A stretch of DNA of 64,000 nucleotides from contig JABLUY010000181.1 of assembly GCA_013306675.1 (NCBI GenBank), positions 16,100 to 80,099 on the forward strand, read 5' to 3'. Every line of letters begins with the position of its first letter. Position 1 is the stretch's first letter. The notes beneath the pieces are model-generated. The model did not search any database. It was not told the origin of the DNA and saw only the letters and a program-made list of their open reading frames with translations. Below, one piece after another: positions 11,101 to 23,100 of this stretch. The DNA comes from Thraustochytrium sp. TN22 (Eukaryota; Sar; Bigyra; Thraustochytrida; Thraustochytriidae). The translations under genes were made by a program, and so were the position numbers.

Positions 11101-14100
11101 TCGGCTCCAACTCGTCATCCTGCAGCTCTTCCAGCTCGTCGCTGTCGCCGCGGTTCACGCCGTACTTGGCGCGCTCGTCCCGCAGCCGCTCGCTGAAGCG
11201 CTCCTTCGGGATCGCCAGCCGAATCGCCGCGCGCATCATGTAGAGCGCCACCAAAATAAAGACCAACCCCATCCGGCCCTTGCGGTATCGCTCGCGGTTC
11301 GTGTCCGTCAGAATCAGCGTGTCCTGAAAGTTGCCCGTGATGCCCTCAAAGGTGGGCGCTGACGGTGTCTTGGCAGGATCGTCAGATCCAAGGAAGGAAA
11401 ACCAGAACAGCGTCAGTAGCGAGGCCAGCGCGACCGGCACCGACGCCAGCAGCATGCCGTACGCCGATGGCTTGCCCACCGTGCGGTAGAACGAGAAGAA
11501 TTTGAACGGCGGCGGATGCTTGAGCCGCGTCAGCACGCGTGCAAATGCCCACAGCACGACGCCCACCATCGTGCTGCCGAAGCCCACCACCGCAAAGAAG
11601 AGCGCATACACGTCCCAGCTGAACTGGAACGTGTTGATCAAGTCAAACCACCCGAGCGGGCTCCAACGCAGGTACAGCGTGTACCCGTAGTCGTCGCTCT
11701 CGCACTCCTCAATGGGCGGGTCATACTTGGCGTATTTCTCCAGGGTCGCCGGGTCATCCGACACCGTGCACATCTCCCCGAATCGGATCGACCCATACAC
11801 CAGCGACTTTTGCTCCGCCGTGTACTGGTAGTACATGAGGAAGAGGTAAACCTGCCGCGGCACCAGATTCTCCTGGCTGCCGTAGTTCTCTTCGACGGCG
11901 ATCGGAATCAAGTTCTCCGTGCCGATCAACGAAGCAAGGTTGTCGCGCCGGCCCCACTTCTCCGAGTCCGTTGCAACGAAGTCTTCCACCGACACAGGGT
12001 ACTTGGTCACGTGAAAGAGCGTCGTCTCCTCCCCGGCCTCGTACCAGCGCGTCTTGCTCGCGGCCCGTCCAATGTTCTCCTCGTACGTGCACGAGAGCGA
12101 CATGCCCGGGTAGTCCGCCTCCTTGTCCGCGCAGTCGCTAGAGTCCACACAGAACTTGTCCGGCGCGTACAGCTCGTCCAGCTCGTCCGGCGGGAGCCGG
12201 CATTCGTCTGCCTGCGGCTGCATCTGGTCCTTCCATGGGTACGGGCTCACATAAATGGTCTCCTCCAGCGAGTAGTGCGTGCAGTGCGGCGCTGGATGCA
12301 TCTCGAGCACCTTGCTCATGTAGATGTGCGAGTCGTACTCGCGGCAGTTGCTAAAGAATGGCAGGTACTGCAGCGCAAAAAAGTCCGCGCCCTCGCTATC
12401 GACCAGGTCCCACCAGCCCTCATCGCGCTCCAGCACGTCCGCCAGGTCGCGGGCAACGTACTCCAGCGTCGCGTTGCTCGAATTGCTGCTCCCGCTCGTC
12501 AGCTCGTCCAAAGTTGTGTACGTCGCGAGTCCCCGTCGCTGCCGCCGTGATGAGGCCTCCTCGAACTCCGTGTTGGACCGCGTCCCATACTCCGGGTCGC
12601 CAATGAGCACGCGCGCCACGCGGTCGATGAAGGCCGCATTCTCCACCTCGTAGGCGCTGTAGTCCGTGCCGGAGGCTGAACCGGACGAGCGCATCGAGAG
12701 CGGCAGGTTGTACGGCAGGAGAAGGTCGTCGAAGTCGTCCTTGACCAGCACAGAGACGAACTGGTCTCGCGCGCCCCAGTTTGCTCGCGACGGCCGGTGG
12801 ATCACGATATCGCCTGCGGCGGGCGAGATGTCCTGAAACGGGCCGTAGTACAGACCGTGCACGAGCTCCAGCACGACCACCATCTCCAGGTCACGCACCG
12901 CCGCGACGTTGATCTGCACTAGCGCGTGCTTGTTGTCTGGGTAGTCCTCCGGCTCGTGGTAGACGTCCTCAAAGAAGTACGGCAAACCATGCCGCTCGCA
13001 GCTGCAGCACTCCGGCGTCTCGTCCTCGTCCAGGTCGTCACAAATGAATCGCACTTTGCACGGCTTGCAGTCAAAGTACACCGACAGCTGATAGTGGTCG
13101 TTGTACGTCAGGTTGCGCATCACGTCGCGCAGATCCAGAGTCACCACAGCGACGTCCCACGCCAGCAGTGAGACGGTGCCCATGCCCACGTAGCCGTTGG
13201 ACACGTAATCACCGAAAACTTCCGAGGCGAGTTCCTCGTCGCTCGCCTCTCGGTCCACCATCTCAAGAGTGCCCGTCCAGCCGTCCATGTTGACCAGCGG
13301 GTTCATGGGCACAATCGGCATGAGGCGCGTCAGTACTTCGTTGCCGTTTTTCACGCAGTTGTAAATGTTCGTCGCGCCCACCAGCGAGGTTGTGCCGTCC
13401 GGACACCGGGCCAGGTCCTGGCACGAGCATGCGTCCAGCCGCCCAGACTGCAAGAGGGCCTCTGCCGCCTCGCCGAAGAGATCGACAAACTGCACCGCGG
13501 CCCACAGGTCGTAGAGAATCGCGTCGATGTACGAGCATTGCTCGGTCGAGCTGCACGCCACCTTGTTGTCCAGCTGTATCTGGAAGGCGCCCTGATACGG
13601 GTTGTACGAGGTTGCCGTCGCCAGCACGCCGTGACGGTCGCGCAGCCGCGCACCCATCAAATCGGCTGAGTCCTCGTCGATCAGGTTCTCTTCCTCGTCG
13701 AACACGAAGGCCTTGAGGTCGTCATACGAGAAGAAGGACATGCTGCGTTTGTGCATCTGACCGCCGTCATTGCGGAATTTGAACAGCTGGCACTCCTCCG
13801 GGTTTTTCGTGCCGTCGCAGTAGGTTTCCATATCGTATAGCGTGGCCTCGCTCGCATTCTGCGCCAATTCCACCAGACCGCCGTGCGCCACGTCCTCGCA
13901 CTCAATCGAGGGGTCCAGTGCGTGGTCGCACAGCTTGCGCGCCTTGATGAAGCGCAGCTCGCTCGTCGTGTAGGCAAACTGCGTCGGGAAGGCCCCCTCC
14001 GCCGCATCGTCGCAGCTCGCCAAGCCCTGCTTGCACGCCCACAGCGCGTAGACCTGGAGGGCGCGCTCCTGGAAGGTGTTGCAGTGGCACCGCTGACGGT

Positions 14101-17100
14101 CTGACGTGTCCGTGTTGAGACGCCATGTATGATCGCGGCCGCAGAACAGGTTGTTCTCCACCGCCAGCGAAATGTAGCCGTCGTACAGACCCTCTGCCGT
14201 ACGCTTCATGCGGTAGGTCTCCTGTAGTTCCTCGTTGATGCCCTTGAAGCACCGGTCGTCATGCGCTGAGATCTCGCGCGGCTCGAAATTTTCCGGATCC
14301 CAAGTTGCCGTGTACAGGTAGGTGTGATACGGGTCGGCTGTCGTCTCGTTCAGCGACCTCCGAAGCGAGTCGGCCGCTACCATGCCCGTGTAAGGGTTGG
14401 CGAGGCCGGTGGGGCAAAAGTAGCCCACAGGGCACGGCTTGGACTGCGCCTGGCCCTTGCCCGTGCCGCGCTCGCAGTAGTAGCCCTCCTCGCAAAGGAA
14501 GTTGTAGCGGCCCTGCGGCGCCTCAAGGTTCACGTCCAGGGTCGTGCCAAAGTCGCAGTAGTACCCGGGCTCGCACTCCACGTCCAGCGCAGTCACCGCG
14601 TTCGTGCCCTCGCCGCATACGTAGCCCTCGTTGCATGGCTGCGCCTCGGCTTTGTTGGTGTACGCGCAGATCAGGTCCGCCTCGCAGGTGCCCACGACCC
14701 AGGAGTCCGCCCGCGCCGTTGTATTGTACGCAAAGTAGCCCGAAGTGCAGTTTCGCGACGCGTAGTACCAGGTCGAGACGGGCTGGTCGATGTACAGCGA
14801 GCCGCGCCCGTAGTAGCCCTCGTACGTGCCATCGCCGTAACCCTGGTGGTAGACGCCGCCGGATTGAATCTCGTACCGCGGGCCATGAAAGTCCTTGAAC
14901 CGCTGGTAGACCTTGCTGCCATCCGGCTGTGTGTTGCGGTAGCACTGCACGGTCGACGTGAACGCGGTCCCGTTCGGGTAGTACACGGTTTGCGACGTGC
15001 CCTGGATCGCCTCCGACTCCACAAAGTTGGGTCCACGCCCCAGCGAGTCCACGGGGTAGTCCAGGTAGCCGTAGTAGAAGTTGTCGCCCTTATTCAGGCA
15101 CTTGTACCGCGACTCGCTCAGACCGGTCGGCGTGTACGGAAGCGGAAGGTCGTCAAACGAACAAGGAAATGACATGCCGTCCATCGGGCACGTTACGCCG
15201 GGCGGGCAGATGGTGCACTCACTGCTGTTGCGCAGCTCCCAGTTCTTGGACCATGTGCCGGCCGGGCAGCCTCGGCACACCACGCTCTCGCCGGGCCCTG
15301 TCATGGTCTTGTACGTGCCCGGCGGGCAGATGAGCGCCTCCGACGTGCCGTCATTCACGCACTGCGTACCGGCAGGGCACGGATAGCAGGAGACCGTCTC
15401 GATCGTGGGCGCGTAGTAGCCCGGCAGACACTTGGCCGGCTGCACAGTACCCTCCATGTATGCAAAGGTGCCAGGGTCTGTCGGGATGGGCACGGCCGTG
15501 CCCGCCGGACAGTAAAAGCCCTTCGGGCACAGGCCCGAGCCCTTGGGCGACGTCGAGCCGAGCTCGCAGTAGAAGCCATGCGCACAGGGCTGCGCGTAGA
15601 GGTAGTCCCCCTCGCGCGACTCGTCGTAGCCCACACCGCCCGGGCAGTATGTGCCCGGGGCGCACGGATATGGGCGCAGCGTGGTATCGTTTCGGAAAAC
15701 GTCCGCGGTCATGGTCCCGTTCGGACAGAAGAAGCCGGCCGGGCAACGCATGTCCGGCTCGCTGAGGCCGTCCATACTGCACACGAAGCCCGGCGGGCAG
15801 GTGGCCGGGTCCACGCGGCCGAAGCCGGAGCAAAAGTACCCAGGCGGGCAGCTCGTGCACGCCGTCTGGCCCACCATGCTGTTGAAGGTAGTGGGCGGGC
15901 ACGGTAGCGGCGTGTCCATGCCCTCGCGCGGGCAGTACGTGCCCACTGGGCACGAGAGGCGCGCCCCGAACGGGCAGTAAAAGCCAGCCGGGCAGGACCC
16001 GGCGCCCTGCGGCGTCGCGCTTCCCTCCGGGCAGTACATGCTCTCAAAGCACGGCTGCGGCGTCGTGAAGTTCTTCATGTGCCGGTCGCCCACGGCCGTG
16101 CCGGCCGCGCAATAGCTGCCGGCCGGGCACGGCACTGGCCGCCGCAGGTTGAAGGCGCTATACTCGAAGGCGTAGTCCGTCACGCGCATCGCGTCTGCGT
16201 CGCTCAGGCGCATGCAGCTGTCATCCAGGCAGAATCGCCCACGCATCGGCACGAAGGGCGCCTCCGGGTCCAGCGGTAGCAAGTGCCGCTCGGACCAGAA
16301 GCGTGCCGGATAGCTCGTCACCTGCAGACCAAAGTCGTCCGTCGCGTTGCTCCAGCACGCCGTCTGCCGCGATCCCAGCACGAAATCGCCGCCGCGGGGC
16401 GCACGGTGCTTGCGAATCGTGCCGGCCAGCTCACCCAGCCGCCGTGAGGGCGTCAGCTGGCTTGACAGCACCGACGGGTCGCCGCAGGTCGTTGCGGTGG
16501 TTGCCGTACCTTCGAGGCAGAAGTGTCCTTCTGGGCACGGCTGCCGCGGCTCCTCGGTGCCCGTCACGTCGCACACGAAGCCTGCCGGGCATATGCGCGG
16601 CACGCGCATGCCCTCCTCCGGGCACGCGTAGCCGATCGGGCACCGCAGACAGCCCTCCGTGCCGGGCAGGGGCTGATACGTGCCCCGCGGGCACAAGGTG
16701 AAGTTCCCGTTGCCCGTGCCGGGGCAGTACGCGCCCGGAGGGCAACGCAGCGCATGAGCGGCGTCCGGACAGTACATGCCGCCCGGGCACGGCCCCCAGC
16801 TTTCAAACGTGACAAAGTCCGTTGAGTAATCGTACGCGTTGTTCGACGCCTCCACGACCAGGTGCCTTCCCACGGCATCGTCCCCCACGTCCGGCGACAC
16901 GAGCACGCTGCACAGGAGCAGCGTCGGGCTCAGGTACACGGCGCGAAACTCGTGGTGGCCCAGACGACAGCTGAGGTCCGTCGAGTTCACGAACCCGCTG
17001 CCCTGCACAAAGAGCGACAGCCCGCCCTCCGTGCCAAGGTAGCCGCCAGACGGCATTACGCTGGCGACCGCCGCCTCTTCAGTGTAGAGAAATCGCTTGC

Positions 17101-20100
17101 CCGTGTGGTGAAAGTCTGCGCCGTTGACCGTCGTCTCCACGTCCACGAGCCGGGATCGGTACAGTGGGAACCCGTGCGCGTCGGGGTACAGCGCAGTTCC
17201 GTCCTCGTGCACGTGGCGGCCGAGCGCAAAGTAGTCAAGCGCCAGGTCCAGGACCGGTGTCAGGCACTGAATCTCGCTCTCGTGCACGAAGCGCGCCGGG
17301 ACCACGAGGCGGCCGTCGAAGCGGCATGCGAGCGAGGTGGAGTTCGCAAACCCGGAACCACGCAGGACGAGCTTGGACGCCGGACGCGACGCCGCGCCGC
17401 TACGCGGCACCATGCTGCGCACCTCCGGAGCCTCAAAGACCAGAAGTTCCACGGGCAGGGCCACAAAGTCCAGTCCGTTGCTCGAAACCTCCACAAGTAC
17501 GCGAGCAGGCTCCGCGAAGGCATCCTCCGGCACGAAGCATACCAGCTCAAATGCATCGACCCACGTGGCGGCCACAACCACGGCCGGCACGGTCTCCAGC
17601 GCGTCAACGACGGAGAGCCGGCACACCAGCTCGTCCGTGGGCGCGAAGTTACTTCCCATAATGCGCAGCTCCACCTGCTTGCCCAGCGGAGCTTGTCTGG
17701 GGAAGACGTCGCGCAGAACGACCGGGTCGGTGTATGTGAAGTTGACGCCGGTCCCAACGAAGTTCGTCGCCCGCGTCCCGATGCGGACCTCGCGAGGGCC
17801 GGCCCATGCCACGGCGGGGCTAACACAGTACACGCAGCTCGCGTTCACGGCAAAGGCCTCGCTCGGCTCGGCATTGCCGAACTGGCACGCCAGCTCCTGC
17901 GCGCTGGCCGCCGCCGCTGCCGCCGCCAAATGATCGCCCAGCACCACCACCAAGGTGCCGCCGTTTGTCGAACCATGGTTCGGGTACACGCCACGCACCA
18001 CGGGAACTTCCGTGAACTCGTACGTGAGCCCGCTACTTGAGAAGTCCTGGCCGTTAATGGCCACCTCCACTTGCACCTGGCCGACGGGCTGAGCCACGCC
18101 CTCTTGCACCGTGCGCGTCCAGGCACGAGTACCCACGAGCGTGGAGGACCCCTCGTCCACGCCGAGCCGCGCGTAGGGCTCACCGTCGGCAAAGCTCACC
18201 GTCCAAGATTGCCCGCCAGTCGAGTTCGTGTCTGTCCTCGACACAACTGCGTCGTGCAGCCAGGGGTCGTCCAGCCGCTGCAGCGCGCGCTTGATGTCCT
18301 CCGCGGTGGTGTCCAAACCAATGCCGATGTCCAACGTGCGCTCGCGGCAGACGCCCTCGTAGCACGGTCCTGTCACCATGAGCGCCAGCGTACCGGAGAT
18401 GCGCGCTGTAGTGCCTGCCTGATTCTCGGTCACGACCACCTGCGCGAGGTTCTCAACATTATCGGTAATCAGCACCAGCGGATCCAGATCGCCGACGAGC
18501 TCTTCCAGCGCGGTCACCTGCCAGGTCGCGGCAGCCACCAGCGTCACCTGCACCGGCGTCGCGTTGTAGCCGTTGCCAACCAGCACCTCGGCGAGCGCGT
18601 CCGCAACCTCCTCCGCCGACGCGTCGACCGCGAGGGACTGCGTGAGCCGCGATGCAGGGCTGACATTGGGTGGGAACCACGTCAGAGGCAACTCCACCAC
18701 AAAGGTGCCCTCCAGTGCGTTCCCGTCATCTTGCAGCTCCACGGTCTGCACCTCGTTGTAGGTCTCCAGATCCAGGATGGTGACGCTCGCCGTCAAGCCG
18801 GCTGGGCCCTCCACAGCCCCCATGTCCACGGCAAGCAACGCGGAAGTGCTTCGCCCGTCCAGCGATTGATCGAGAAAGGTCACATCCCAAATCGCGCTCA
18901 GGCTGCCATCCGCGGCGGTCGTGAACCCGTCGTGCGTCACCTCCACATCGGAGATGTAGGGGAGCAGCTCCAGCGCCGCGGCAAGATCCGCGCCTGTGGT
19001 GCTGTTAAGCGGGAGCAGGTCGGTCTGCGAGGAGCCGCTGTCCCACGTCACACGAAAGTTCCCGTTCGCGCCAGGCTCCGCGGTGCCGTGCGAGGAAACG
19101 GCCACAACGGTGTTGGCGTCCGCAAAGCTGGCCGTCGATTGCAGCGGCGCGTACGCACTGCCCACGTACGGCATCTCGTACAGCCAAGAGATCTTCCCGT
19201 TGCTGTCCGGACCCACCTGAACCACCTCTACCCCTCCACTCCAGGGGTAGAGCGACTCCAGCGCTGCATGAATGTCAGCAAGCATGTCGTCCTGTCGCTC
19301 GGCATTTACCGCAACGACAATGTCCGGGTCGCTCGAGTTCTGCCGCTGCAGCCCCACCGAGCCCTCTGGACCCTTGGTGCCGTTCTGCACCCTGTTTACC
19401 GCTACAGGCTCCGCTGTGTCCGTCACGCCGAGCGTCGGCTGCGCCCCGTAGTTCCGCGTCCATCGCCCACCCACCATCGGCACGAAGCTTATTGCCCAAC
19501 GAGTCTCGCCCGCGGCATCTGGTCCGGAGCGCGTCACCTCGACGGCATCGATTTTATCCAGCGCCTCAAGCGCGGCACGCATCTCCTCCGCGCTGGTGTT
19601 GCGGCTCAGCGGAGAGGTGTATTCCGCATCATACGAGAGCGCAAAACTCCCGTCACGGGCCTGCAGGCGTGGTGCCAGCGCGTGCCAGCGCGCCACCGCG
19701 TTGGTGCCCGCCAGGGTGCCAGAAAACACCGTCTCCACGGCGAGCTCCAGCCCGCTCGACACGTTCCAGGCCCAGCCACCGTTGATGTCGCTGGCGGGCT
19801 CCCTGACAACGCTCAACACGTCAATCTGGATGTCTGCGAGTGCGTCAGTGACGTCCTGCGCGCTCGCATCGTACGCCAGCTGCCTAGACTCGAGGCCGTT
19901 GGCGCGCAGGCGAAAGTCACCGCTCAGCGATGTCCCGGTTCCCTGCACCTGCGTGGCCACCAGGACATTGACATCCGGGCAATCCAAGAGTGCGTCATCC
20001 ACGTTGCCGACCCGGTCCACGTAGGTGATGCGCCACATTCTGTCCACCGCGCCATTGTCCTCTCGCGAGACCTCGAGCGCCTCTCCGGTGCCGAACGCCT

Positions 20101-23100
20101 CCTCTAGAAGCGCCCGCACGTGCGCGGCACTGCTGCTGTACGAGAAAGAGAATGCCGTGCCACCCGCAGTGCAGGTCGTAGAGAACCCAACATCGACCGT
20201 AATGGACTGCACCTCGGCAACGCTGGGCGCTGTCAGGAGGCCCAGCGCGACATTTGCGCCAGACCCGCGCAGTGCGCCCAGACTCGCCTCCAACGTTGGC
20301 GGTAGCGGGTCGCCCTTGCGCGCCGCAAATCGCACCTCCCAGCGCCGCGCCCCGTTCAGGTCCGTCTGTGCAACGGTGACGGCCTCCACAGAGGACATGC
20401 TCCCGCCACGGGCGAGGAGATCATTCAGAAGACCCTGAAGCGTCGACGCGCTCGCGTCGTATGGGATGGCCACTTCCTGCACGCTGTCCGTGCACGTCAG
20501 GCAGCGCACCAGAAAGGAACCGTGAAGCGTCGAGCCGGACCCCTTTTGCATCTCCTCCACCGTGATGCTCGCCGAGTCGCCTTCAATGTTGGAATGCAGG
20601 TTCGAAGCATCTGCAATGAGCGGGGGCAGATCGCCAGCCAAGCTCATGAACGTAACGTCCCAGATAAACCGGGTGTCGTCCGCGCCGACGCCTCTCGTCA
20701 CCTCCACGGTGCCCATGCCGGGCGCCTGCGCATGGACCGCATCCTTGACGGCGTTCGCGCTTGCGTCATATGGGAGCCCACGCACGCGGTGCCCGTCCAA
20801 CGAAAAGCCCCAGGTGCCAGACAGGCGGCCGCCGGCATCGAAGGTCGTCGAGGTGGTGAGGCGCTGCACCTCATTCAAGCGTGCCTGGCGCTCCAGCTGC
20901 GCAGAGACTCGGAAGCCGTTCAAGCTAGCGTCGCCGTCCACGACGAAAACTGAGGGGTCCTGCGCGTCCGTCGCCATGGCCGGCGTCGACAATGAGATGC
21001 GCCACACGTGCTCGAACGGACCATCCACCACCTTGTCCACGCCGGAGAGCGGAAAGCCCGGCGCCTGAGCGAGGATGGCGGTCTCCACGTCCAGCGCGGT
21101 CGCATCAAAGTTGAGGGTCGCAGTCCACGCCGGAGTGGACTGGCCGACCAAAAGGGCTCCCAATGTGAAGCTGCCGCCCGTACCCGCCAGGCCATTCGTG
21201 TTGGAGACGGCCGTCTGCGCGCCGGTTCCGAGGAGGCTGTCGATCGAGCCGATCGACACTTGGAACGAGCGCGGCAGCTCCACGGTGTAGGTTCGCGCCC
21301 CATTGTGTCCGCTGTTGGGCGTGGTGCGGTCCATGGCGACCTTGAAGTCCGAGACCTTGTACTGCGGAAAGGCCGCGATGAATGGGTCGGTAAGGTCGTC
21401 CCCGCGCACTTTCGACAGGTTCAGCGCGACTTCCACTCGACGCCCAGTGTCCGAAACCACCTCGACGCCGAGGATCCCGCCGAGCGTCTCGCTCGTACCA
21501 TTGCGCAGCTCCAGAACGCTGCTGGAGCCCGCGTCAAAGAGAGTCAGCAGATCAAGGTCGCCATGGATGCCGTCGAAGCGCACCTCCCATCCTTGGAAGG
21601 AGGCGTCTGTGTGTGCCGCCGAGGCCACCGCCGAGACGCTGCCAGAGGAAAAGCCGGGAATGGACTCGACCCAGGCCGCCACCTGTGTGGCGTCGGTGAT
21701 ATCGCCCGTCGCCAGGAGTACGGAGCCCGTTACTGGGCCGAGCGCGACGCCCACATCTGAGGCGGTTCTGTCGAGAACCAAAATCTGGCGCTCGTCCACG
21801 GCCTGCGGGACCACCTCCGTCACTGTCGCGGCCACATCAGTTCCTAACAGGCCTCCCGCGTCAACTGCCATCAGCGCGGGCGCCCCGCTCGTCATGACCG
21901 GGAAGGTTACAAGCCAGGCGTGGCGCAGACCGGCCACGGTCTCACTTGCGTCGACGCTCACCGTGGCAGCGCCAAGGCCGGAGATGGATGTGATGACGCC
22001 CTGGAGCGTCGCGGCATCGGCGTCCGCGGCGACCGAGCCAGAGCCCGGTGTGCCATCCCAGCTCAATGCAAAGGTGCCCGTGAGGTCGGCGCTGGCCTCG
22101 AGGGCAAGCCGCTGTACCTGGCCCACCTCTGGGCTCGTCGTGCAGTCGAGTGTGATCGTGGCAATTGTACGCTGGAGGTCCTCGTCCGCACTCACCGTGA
22201 CGAGGTGCGACTCCGGGTAGAGAGCGCTGGAGGTTGTTTCGATCTCGACCACCTGGGCGCGGTTGGATGGCTCCAACGTTGTGGAGAGCTGGAAGATCGC
22301 CGGGTCCGTCGGACCCGGCAGCACGACCTCCTGCACGTCGGGCAGCACCGTGCGCCCGATCAAGCTGACGCGGATCTCGCCCTGCTCCGTAGATGGCGCG
22401 GGTGCCGCAATGGAGATGCGCTCTACGCGCGGCCGTGGGCCGGGGCCATCGAAGCCAACGAGCTCCACACGCGCGTCAGCACGCCGCTCCGGCACGTCAC
22501 AGCGTAGCGACGCCACGTCGCCGGCCTCCAACAGGTCCGCCTCCACAATTTCGGTGCCAATGCGGCACAGTAGGTGGCCGTCGAAGTCGCGCCGCGTGCC
22601 TGGGATGGGGCCAGCGTGCACCACGACGCTCGTCCCCCCAAGGCGGGTGCCGTAGGGCGGATCGACTGCCTGCACGACCACATCGCGATCGTACGTGAAG
22701 CGAAGATGCGCGTCCGTGAGCACCTGGCGCTGCTCGCCAACACCCAGGTCGAGCGCCACCGACTCCGGCTCTGATGTGGCGAAGAAGCTCGAGCGCGCGG
22801 GCGACGCGCAGGTGACCTCCCCGGACGCAAGCGTCGTTGCGCGCGTGCTCACCGTCTCGCCTTCATCTGAGAGGAAAAGGCAGTGCACGTCCTGACCGCC
22901 CAGCGCAAGCGAGCTCAGGCCTTGGCCCGAGAGCGTCAACAGTGTACCTCCGGAGACCGGACCGAACATGGGTTGCACCTCCAGCACCTGCGCCGGGACC
23001 GTGTCCTCATACGAGAAGTCCATCGCGCCGGCGAAGAAGTCCGCGCCCTCGTTCGCCGAGACGCGCAGCGACACCGTCTGGCCTCGCTCCACCCAAGGTG

